A DNA stretch of 11,905 bases from Ruminococcaceae bacterium UBA1244 (lineage in GTDB: Bacteria > Bacillota > Clostridia > Oscillospirales > Acutalibacteraceae), in the NCBI GenBank assembly GCA_002308635.1, contig DBWG01000095.1, forward strand, positions 22,979 to 34,883, read 5' to 3'. Of this stretch, positions 5,664 through 11,905 are shown piece after piece. Each line of letters opens with the position of its first letter. Positions within the stretch are counted from its first letter, which is position 1. Below the pieces are notes generated by a model. That model did no database searches and had not been told where the DNA came from. It saw only the letters and a list, made by a program, of their open reading frames with translations. The translations under genes and the position numbers were made by a program.

Positions 5664-8036
5664 ATGAAAATTGAAGAAAAAAAGGAAATGTCAAAGCTTA
5701 GGAAAAAGATAATAGAAAATGAATTTTCATCATTGAATGATATGCAGAGAGAGGCAGTACTCACGCTTAAAGGACCGCTGCTTATTCTTGCGGGTGCAGG
5801 AAGCGGAAAAACTACGGTGCTTGTAAACAGGGTCGCCCATATACTCAGATGGGGAGAAGCATACGAAAGTGATGATGTTTTTGGAGAGTATACCCCCGAA
5901 GAGACGGCACTCATCCGTACAGCGGCCGACGGCAAAGCAAAGCTTCCTGATGATGTTGCAGACAGACTTGCAGTCGGAAAGGTCTTTCCGTGGAGGATAC
6001 TTGCAATAACATTTACCAACAAGGCCGCCAAAGAACTAAAGGACAGGATATGCGCCAAGGTCGGTGCTGCCGGCGAGGATATCTGGGCTTCGACCTTCCA
6101 CGCCTGCTGTACAAGAATACTGCGGCGTTTCGGAGACCGTCTCGGATATACGAACCATTTTGTCATATATGATACCGATGACCAGAAAAAGCTTATCAAG
6201 GACTGCATGAAAACTATAGGCATAGACGAAAAGCTTCTTCCGATAAAAATGGTGATGTATGAGATCTCAAACGCAAAGGATTCGATGACAGATCCCGACG
6301 AATTCAAAAAAACTGCCGGTTCCGACAGCAGGCTGATGTCTGTTTCAAAGGTGTATTCACTCTATCAGCAAAGACTGCTTGCGGCTGATGCGATGGATTT
6401 TGATGATATTATTTTCAATACCGTTATGCTTTTCAAAAATAACCCCGATGTGCTTGAAAAATATCAGGAACAGTTCAAGTACATACTGGTGGATGAATAT
6501 CAGGATACTAACCGCATACAGTATGAGCTTGTTCAGCTCCTTGCCGGCGGCCACAACAATCTTTGTGTTGTTGGAGACGATGACCAGAGTATCTACCGCT
6601 TCAGGGGCGCAACCATAAGGAATATCCTTGATTTTGAACAGGATCATGAGAATACCAGAGTTGTCAAGCTCGAACAGAACTACCGTTCTACAAAGACTAT
6701 CCTTTCTGCGGCAAACAGTGTTATCGGAAACAATTTTGAACGTAAGGATAAGGCTCTTTGGACAGAAAATGAAAAAGGAAAAAAGATCACAGTCTATGAA
6801 GCTGTTGACGAGCGTGACGAGAGCGACTATATAGCAAAAACAATAAAAGAAGAGGTTCAGGCAGGAGCAAAGTATTCTGATTTTGCCGTACTCTACCGCA
6901 CAAATTCACAGTCTCAGAGCATTGAGCGTTCACTTGTACGTGCCGAGATACCATACAGGATAATCGGCGGCAGACGCTTTTATGAGCGCAGAGAGATACG
7001 TGATATGATGGCTTATCTTTCAGTCATAAGCAACCACAGCGATGACATAAGATTAGAGAGGATAATCAATATCCCAAAGCGTGGAATAGGAGATAAGACC
7101 GTCAGCACTATTGCGGAAATAAGCCATACCCTTGGTCAGAGTATGTTTGAAACCATGCGCCAGTCGGAAGAATTTGAGGCTCTTGTAAAAAACAGCAAAA
7201 AGCTTGTGGAGTTTTGCGAGCTGATCGACAAGCTTTCAGCTATGCTTGATGAAATGCCGGTGCATGAGATGTATGAAAAGCTTCTTGAACTGACAGAGTA
7301 CGAAGGCTTTATCATAAAGTCCAGCGACTTTACCGAGAGCGCAATAGACAACGTCCGTGAGCTTGCAACAAGTATCGCACAGTATGAGGAAGAAAACGGA
7401 GATGAAGCATCGCTTCAGGGATTCCTCGAAGAAACAGCCCTTCTTACGGATATAGATTCATACGACGAAAACGACGATCATGCGGTTATGATGACCCTTC
7501 ACAGCGCAAAGGGACTTGAATTTGAAAATGTGTTTATTCCCGGCATGGAAGAAAATCTTTTTCCGGGTTATCAGTCTACACTCAATGAACACGAAATGCA
7601 GGAGGAACGCCGGCTTGCTTATGTCGGCATAACAAGAGCCAAAAAGAAGCTTGTTCTGATCAATGCAAAATCACGAATGGTCTTTGGCCACACCAACCGC
7701 AACCGTCCGTCAAGATTTTTGAAGGAGATACCGGATGAGCTTATTGAAGTGACCCGCCGTCCGGTGGTTATTGCCGATCTTTCAGAGATGGATATTCCTG
7801 CCCCGAAGATCGCAAGACAGGCATCGATCGCAGTGAGCCGTACCATCTCCGCCGGAAACGTCAGTGCTTCATCACAAACCTATTCCGAAGGTATGAGAGT
7901 GAGTCATAACAGCTTTGGAGAAGGTACTATTCTGAGCATAACGCCGATGGGTTCCGACAATATGCTTGAGATCGCATTTGATACAGTCGGAACGAAAAAG
8001 CTTATGGCAAAATTTGCCCGTCTTACTGTCGTTTGA
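5664..8036 (+). CDS. pcrA: UvrD/PcrA-type superfamily 1 DNA helicase
   Basis: PcrA is a 3'-5' DNA helicase that acts in nucleotide excision repair, removes RecA from DNA and clears stalled RNA polymerase. All motifs are present: Q-motif (Gln28), Walker A GAGSGKTT (44-51), Ia ITFTNKAA (115-122), II VDEYQDT (276-282), III GDDDQSIYRFRGA (304-316), IV LEQNYRS (336-342), V TLHSAKGLEF (611-620) and VI EERRLAYVGITRAKK (647-661). A Tudor-like RNA polymerase-binding domain lies at about 742-790 (VSHNSFGEGTILSI). Length is 790 residues. Unusual is an insert of roughly 45 residues (about 62-107) between motifs I and Ia, which Bacillus PcrA lacks; I recall similar inserts in Ruminococcaceae helicases. 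The ATG at 5664 follows GGAG by 10 bases. It is first in a two-gene operon. Confidence 0.95.
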   Translation: MKIEEKKEMSKLRKKIIENEFSSLNDMQREAVLTLKGPLLILAGAGSGKTTVLVNRVAHILRWGEAYESDDVFGEYTPEETALIRTAADGKAKLPDDVADRLAVGKVFPWRILAITFTNKAAKELKDRICAKVGAAGEDIWASTFHACCTRILRRFGDRLGYTNHFVIYDTDDQKKLIKDCMKTIGIDEKLLPIKMVMYEISNAKDSMTDPDEFKKTAGSDSRLMSVSKVYSLYQQRLLAADAMDFDDIIFNTVMLFKNNPDVLEKYQEQFKYILVDEYQDTNRIQYELVQLLAGGHNNLCVVGDDDQSIYRFRGATIRNILDFEQDHENTRVVKLEQNYRSTKTILSAANSVIGNNFERKDKALWTENEKGKKITVYEAVDERDESDYIAKTIKEEVQAGAKYSDFAVLYRTNSQSQSIERSLVRAEIPYRIIGGRRFYERREIRDMMAYLSVISNHSDDIRLERIINIPKRGIGDKTVSTIAEISHTLGQSMFETMRQSEEFEALVKNSKKLVEFCELIDKLSAMLDEMPVHEMYEKLLELTEYEGFIIKSSDFTESAIDNVRELATSIAQYEEENGDEASLQGFLEETALLTDIDSYDENDDHAVMMTLHSAKGLEFENVFIPGMEENLFPGYQSTLNEHEMQEERRLAYVGITRAKKKLVLINAKSRMVFGHTNRNRPSRFLKEIPDELIEVTRRPVVIADLSEMDIPAPKIARQASIAVSRTISAGNVSASSQTYSEGMRVSHNSFGEGTILSITPMGSDNMLEIAFDTVGTKKLMAKFARLTVV

Positions 8037-8050
8037 TCGGAGGTCATATT

Positions 8051-9046
8051 ATGCCTGCCATAGTATCGCATTATCTTCTGGCAGAAAGAGTTTATAATTA
8101 TTTGTGTGAGCGTTATCCGAAGCTGGATATCAACCACAACGCTTTTATATGGGGTGCCTCAGGACCGGATATATTATTCTGTCACAGGTTTATGCCCTAT
8201 CATAAAGAGAGAAGCCTTCATCCATACGGTCTGAAGCTCCACAACGTACCGGCGGCAAAGATGCTCAACTATCTTGCTGCATATTCACGCTCAAAACAGG
8301 ATGACATTGCAATGAGCTATACTTTAGGATTTGTCACGCACTATGTTTTTGATTCTATTGCCCATCCGTTCATCCTGTATTCGGCTGAGGTGTGTGCATA
8401 TATCCATACGGAAAAGTCTGCATCAACATGGCATCACGAGCTTGAATCGGTTCTTGACACCTTGTTTCTGCGCAGGGAGCAGAACAAGCTCATCTCACGT
8501 TTTCCGCTCCAGTCTGCCGCACCGATAGACCCGGTTGTCAACGATTCGATAGCCGGACTGATGCAGGGATATCTGCTTTACGAGTTCGGCAAGGGCTTTT
8601 ACAAGTCCGAGATAATAAAGGCACAGCATGACTGGCATTTTTCTTTGGCGGCACTCAACGACCCCACCGGAATAAAACACAGCATAGTAAAAACCAGTGA
8701 AAAGCTCATCGGATTAAGACCCATGCTTTCGCCGGTATTCAGGATAGATTTTCCATCAGTTGAAGGCGATCCCGCAAACATGAAGCACATTCCATGGTTT
8801 CACGAGCAGGAACTCAGCGAACATACCGAAAGCTTTTTTGATCTTGTTGACCGCTCCGAATCACGTTCGCTTGAACTCATAACCAAGCTTCTTTCCCGTA
8901 CTCCTCTCACCGACTCCGACTGCCCCCACACCTTCTCCGGCCACCGGCGAGCCGCCGTTGCCGATTCCGAACACGCTCCCTTGCGTTCGCTCACTTTTTC
9001 GGGTGCGGACATTCATGAACGCTCAACCGGTGCGGCGTCATCATAG
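8051..9046 (+). CDS. Zinc-dependent phospholipase C-like protein with repeat-derived tail
   Basis: The N-terminal 280 residues resemble the Zn-dependent phospholipase C family (PF00882 type), found widely in Firmicutes with unproven substrates. Visible metal-ligand candidates are His7 in SHYLLA, Asp40 in GASGPD, His97, Asp101 and His105 in THYVFDSIAHPF, and HHE at 128-130. No signal peptide is seen, so it may be cytoplasmic, unlike secreted clostridial phospholipases. The ATG at 8051 follows GGAGG by 7 bases; an in-frame TTG at 8033 overlaps the pcrA stop and lacks a ribosome binding site. It lies 14 bases after pcrA and is probably co-transcribed. The last 35 or so residues (about 297-331, ADSEHAPLRSLTFSG and on) are translated from repeat copy B, which also supplies the TAG stop. 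The original C-terminus was probably replaced. Confidence 0.85.
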   Translation: MPAIVSHYLLAERVYNYLCERYPKLDINHNAFIWGASGPDILFCHRFMPYHKERSLHPYGLKLHNVPAAKMLNYLAAYSRSKQDDIAMSYTLGFVTHYVFDSIAHPFILYSAEVCAYIHTEKSASTWHHELESVLDTLFLRREQNKLISRFPLQSAAPIDPVVNDSIAGLMQGYLLYEFGKGFYKSEIIKAQHDWHFSLAALNDPTGIKHSIVKTSEKLIGLRPMLSPVFRIDFPSVEGDPANMKHIPWFHEQELSEHTESFFDLVDRSESRSLELITKLLSRTPLTDSDCPHTFSGHRRAAVADSEHAPLRSLTFSGADIHERSTGAASS

Positions 9047-9152
9047 CTGACGAATTCTTTCTCCGCCCGCCGTCGTCCTTAACGGGCTTTGGGATAGGTC
9101 TTTCAGGATGGAAGTTTCATTATCCTTATAAACTATACCTATAATACGCACC
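8938..9152 (-). repeat. Dispersed palindromic element, copy B (inverted)
   Basis: This copy runs in the opposite direction to copies A and C. Read on the minus strand it begins with GGTGCG (9147-9152), shares most of 9135-8966 with copy A, then shares about 8966-8940 with copy C instead. The GCCC arm hairpin has one mismatch. The central hairpin is reduced to CGTCA/TGACG (9048-9052 and 9036-9040). The long-range pair is CACCGG/CCGGTG (8942-8947 and 9027-9032). The distal end is degenerate, with no clear CGCACC, so the left boundary is approximate. It overlaps the last 109 bases of the phospholipase-like gene. Confidence 0.8.
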
Positions 9153-9194
9153 GCAGTTTTGCTATGATTATTTTGGATTGCTGTAATAAATAAC

Positions 9195-9239
9195 AAAGCA
9201 CATTCTCAGACAATTATTTGTCAAGAGAATGTGCTTTTT
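9195..9239. terminator. Long bidirectional hairpin terminator
   Basis: AAAGCACATTCTC (9195-9207) pairs with GAGAATGTGCTTT (9225-9237), and an inner GACAA/TTGTC stem (9209-9213, 9218-9222) caps it around a TTAT loop, giving about 18 bp with a small bulge. T-rich tails lie on both sides. It separates the convergent pcrA-phospholipase and secA transcripts. The rest of 9047-9436 is occupied by repeat copies B and C; I see no gene in it. Confidence 0.85.
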
Positions 9240-9259
9240 ATTATAAAATTAATGTTATC

Positions 9260-9445
9260 AGGTGCGGCAAAGCTTAATAGAATATTTAAATATCCCTTTT
9301 ATAGATTGCAGCCCAAAGCCCGTTAAGGGCGACGGCGGTAATAGGAGGATAAACGGCGCAAGCCGTCCTCACCGGATGTGCGTTCCTGAATGTTCGCAGC
9401 GTCGCCGGAGTCGGCACCGGCGCCTCGCCGGTGAGGTCACGCACC
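9260..9445 (+). repeat. Dispersed palindromic element, copy C
   Basis: This copy of about 186 bp is bounded by GGTGCG (9261-9266) and CGCACC (9440-9445). It carries the GCCC/GGGC hairpin (9318-9330), a hairpin ACGGC-GCAA-GCCGT with a GNRA-type loop (9353-9366) at the same place as the copy A hairpin, and a perfect 9-bp long-range pair CCTCACCGG (9367-9375) with CCGGTGAGG (9428-9436). Blocks 9308-9338 and 9370-9398 each differ from copy A at one base. The first 45 bases differ from A and B. Its right end overlaps the end of secA. Confidence 0.82.
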
Positions 9446-11905
9446 GCAGCATTTTTTGTATTTTTTGCCGGAACCGCATGGGCAAAGATCATTGCGGCCG
9501 ACCTTTATCTTTTTAACGGGGCGGTTTGCAACTGTACCGTCACCGTCCATGTTGGTGGAGGTGGGTTTAGCGACCTGTTCACGGTGCATAAACTCTTCGG
9601 CAGCTTTCTGAACACGTTCGTCAGAGTATTCTTTTTCTTCTTCTGGAGTTTCTTCAACGATCTCGCTTTCATCGATCTCATCGTCGGCGCTTTCAGTGAA
9701 CTCTTCAACATCAGTGTCGGATTCAGGATCTGATGAAATTGCCGTCACGTTTACAGAAACAGAGAAATTGCTGTCTGCTGCAACATCGTCGTCTCCGTCA
9801 ACAACCACTGCAACACCGTTGGTTTCGTTTGCAAGCATCTGGGCTTTGAGAGCGGCCTGTGCAGCGGCTCTTGCACGTCCGCCGGCGGCACGTTTGATGG
9901 CAAGTTCACGCATCTCGTCCTGTTTTTTAAGGCGGTCGCTGACACGCTTAGGAATGACAAGAAGCATCTTAATGGTGTCCTCACGGATGCACTTTATCAT
10001 ATCATCGAACATATCAAAGCCTTCGAGTCTGTATTCAACAACAGGATCGTGCTGACCGTAGGAACGCAGACGGATTCCTCGTTTGAGTTCGTCCATTGCG
10101 TCAATGTGTTCCATCCAGTAGTTGTCAACATTTTTGAGGAGATATACACGCTCAAGCTCACGCATTGTTTCTTCGGGAATGAGCTTTTCGTTTTCTTCAT
10201 ATTCTTTTGTGGCTTTTTCGGAGAGCATATCAATGAGATAGTCTTTTTCAAGAGCTTCGATCTCTTCGTCTTTGTAGATAAGAGTTTCTTCATCGTCCTC
10301 AGCGATCAGCCAGCCTTTGAGAGACTCACGCAGACCTGCAAGATTCCATTCGTCCTTCTCTTCAAACGGCAGATATTCTGCGACCTTTGCGGAGATGGTG
10401 TCGGGTATCATCTTCAATATGGTCTCACGGAGGTTTTCGCCGTCGAGTACCTGATCACGCTGTGTATAGATGATCTCACGCTGACGGTTCATAACGTCAT
10501 CGAAATCAAGAACGCTCTTACGTATGCTGAAGTTGCGGGCCTCGACCTTTGCCTGTGCGTTTGCAATCGTGCTGGAGAGCAGCTTGCTTTCAAGAGGTTC
10601 GTCCTCCTCACCTGGCATCCTGTTCATGATTGCAGCGATCCTGTCGCCGGCAAAGAGACGGAGAAGATTATCCTCGGCTGAGAGATAGAAACGGCTTGCA
10701 CCGGGATCGCCCTGACGGCCGGCACGTCCGCGGAGCTGGTTGTCGATACGTCTTGATTCGTGACGTTCCGTACCCATAATGAACAGACCGCCTGCTTCTC
10801 TTACTTTTTCGGCTTCGGCTTCTGTTTCGACTTTATATTTTTCGAGCAGTTCACGGTATTTTTCTCTTGCTTTGATAATATCTTCGTTGTTTGTCTCGGC
10901 ATATCCGGTTGCTTCCTCGATCAGCTCCTCGGAATAGTCAAGTCTGCGCATCTCAGCTTTTGCAAGGAACTCATCGTTACCGCCGAGCTTGATATCGGTA
11001 CCACGTCCTGCCATGTTGGTAGCGATAGTAACGGCACCCAACTTGCCTGCCTGAGCAACTATCTCAGCTTCCTTTGCGTGGAGCTTTGCGTTGAGGACGT
11101 TGTGCTTGATACCCTTCTTTTTGAGCATATTGCTCAGTTCTTCGGATTTGTCGATAGAGACTGTACCAACGAGTACGGGCTGACCGTTCTTGTTGGCCTC
11201 GATAATATCGTTTATCATAGCGATATACTTGCCTCTCTCTGTTTTGAAGATGGCATCCGGGAAGTCTATTCTCTGGATAGGCTTGTTTGTCGGGATCTCG
11301 ATACAGTCAAGACGGTAAATCTCAGAAAACTCGGTCTCTTCCGTCATAGCTGTACCGGTCATACCGGAAAGCTTGCGGTAGAGACGGAAGAAGTTCTGGA
11401 AGGTGATGGTTGCAAGGGTCTTGCTCTCACGCTGGACAGCAACGCCTTCCTTTGCTTCGATAGCCTGATGGAGACCCTCGTTGTAGCGTCTGCCGTACAT
11501 AAGACGTCCGGTAAATTCGTCAACGATGATGATCTCGTCTTTTTCGTTTACGACATATTCAATATCTCTTCTCATAACGCCTCGTGCCTTGATAGCCTGA
11601 TTGACGTGATGAGCGATAGTCATGTTTTCGGGATCGGAAAGGTTCTCTATGCCGAAGAATTTCTCGGCCTTCTTTACGCCGACAGGGGTAAGGGTAGCTG
11701 TCTTTGCTTTTTCGTCAACGATATAGTCGATGCCCTGTTCTATGTATTCGTCATCGTTGTCTACCTTGCTGTCGGTCTCTGTGATGCGTTTGCATTTCAT
11801 TGTTTTTGCAAGGTCATCAGCCCTCTGATACATATCCGTAGACTTGTCGCCCTGACCGGAAATGATAAGAGGAGTTCTTGCTTCGTCGATGAGGATGGAG
11901 TCGAC
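9437..11905 (-). CDS. secA: Preprotein translocase ATPase SecA, 5' end outside window
   Basis: SecA is the ATPase motor that drives unfolded preproteins through the SecYEG channel. The visible 822 residues begin inside the DEAD-like motif II region (VDSILIDEARTPLIISG), so about 200 residues with Walker A lie beyond the right edge. Seen in order are preprotein cross-linking domain sequence, GMTGTAMTE, NBD2 with ATNMAGRGTDIKLGG and the QLRGRAGRQGDPG arginine-finger motif, the helical scaffold and wing domains (DNYWMEHIDAMDELKRGIRLRSYGQHDP), a long acidic linker (roughly the last 130 to 40 residues), and a C-terminal zinc motif CPCGSGKKYKKCC that binds SecB or ribosomes in other bacteria. The estimated full length, about 1,000 residues or more, exceeds the 841 of Bacillus. 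The last two codons and the stop lie inside repeat copy C. Confidence 0.97.
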   Translation of the reverse strand, partial: VDSILIDEARTPLIISGQGDKSTDMYQRADDLAKTMKCKRITETDSKVDNDDEYIEQGIDYIVDEKAKTATLTPVGVKKAEKFFGIENLSDPENMTIAHHVNQAIKARGVMRRDIEYVVNEKDEIIIVDEFTGRLMYGRRYNEGLHQAIEAKEGVAVQRESKTLATITFQNFFRLYRKLSGMTGTAMTEETEFSEIYRLDCIEIPTNKPIQRIDFPDAIFKTERGKYIAMINDIIEANKNGQPVLVGTVSIDKSEELSNMLKKKGIKHNVLNAKLHAKEAEIVAQAGKLGAVTIATNMAGRGTDIKLGGNDEFLAKAEMRRLDYSEELIEEATGYAETNNEDIIKAREKYRELLEKYKVETEAEAEKVREAGGLFIMGTERHESRRIDNQLRGRAGRQGDPGASRFYLSAEDNLLRLFAGDRIAAIMNRMPGEEDEPLESKLLSSTIANAQAKVEARNFSIRKSVLDFDDVMNRQREIIYTQRDQVLDGENLRETILKMIPDTISAKVAEYLPFEEKDEWNLAGLRESLKGWLIAEDDEETLIYKDEEIEALEKDYLIDMLSEKATKEYEENEKLIPEETMRELERVYLLKNVDNYWMEHIDAMDELKRGIRLRSYGQHDPVVEYRLEGFDMFDDMIKCIREDTIKMLLVIPKRVSDRLKKQDEMRELAIKRAAGGRARAAAQAALKAQMLANETNGVAVVVDGDDDVAADSNFSVSVNVTAISSDPESDTDVEEFTESADDEIDESEIVEETPEEEKEYSDERVQKAAEEFMHREQVAKPTSTNMDGDGTVANRPVKKIKVGRNDLCPCGSGKKYKKCCGA

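Noticed and set aside
5393..6307. Minus-strand ORF of 304 codons covering repeat A and the start of pcrA
   Set aside because: Ser/Phe-rich shadow of pcrA codons joined to the repeat; no ribosome binding site and no domain. The peptide over the repeat is interesting only as repeat sequence.
8033..9046. Secreted alpha-toxin-type phospholipase C
   Set aside because: No signal peptide and no C-terminal C2-like domain; only the general metal-binding fold is supported.
10049..10681. Plus-strand ORF of 210 codons
   Set aside because: Antisense to highly conserved secA; Phe/Val-rich composition typical of a reverse-strand shadow.

Overview
The window reads as a chromosome segment of a Gram-positive, endospore-lineage Firmicute, most likely a Ruminococcus-like member of the Oscillospiraceae. 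The evidence is a SpoVS gene beside a YmdB gene, a FakA-type fatty acid kinase, AGGAGG-like ribosome binding sites, TTGACA/TATAAT promoters, and a PcrA helicase with an insert between motifs I and Ia that I associate with this family. The genus is an inference; no rRNA gene is present.

Layout. From the left: (1) a partial minus-strand gene for a protein with an N-terminal zinc ribbon (1-426), with a consensus promoter. (2) A divergent plus-strand pair: an unrecognised protein with two CxxCG knuckles (728-1396) and a lipoprotein with an acidic Ser-rich linker (1411-2253). (3) A bidirectional terminator (2262-2307). (4) A minus-strand cluster read in the order ymdB (4455-5225), spoVS (4055-4315), fakA (2335-4026), with promoters before ymdB and before spoVS. 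(5) A gene-free stretch of about 440 bases with a 7-bp tandem repeat and copy A of a dispersed element. (6) A plus-strand pair: pcrA (5664-8036) and a zinc-dependent phospholipase C-like gene (8051-9046). (7) A second gene-free stretch with copies B and C of the element and a long hairpin terminator. (8) The C-terminal three quarters of secA on the minus strand (9437-11905), running off the right edge.

The genes are mostly housekeeping: secretion (SecA), DNA repair (PcrA), exogenous fatty acid use (FakA), sporulation and cell-fate control (SpoVS, YmdB), plus two surface or unknown proteins.

The most interesting content is a roughly 190-215 bp repeat present three times (5404-5607, about 8938-9152 inverted, 9260-9445). 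All copies share conserved blocks but carry different sequences at two paired-stem positions, each still able to pair, which suggests selection on a folded form. Copy B is fused in frame onto the 3' end of the phospholipase-like gene and supplies its stop. Copy C supplies the last two codons and stop of secA. Copy A ends exactly where the pcrA -35 box begins. It behaves like a small non-autonomous palindromic element that tolerates insertion at gene ends.
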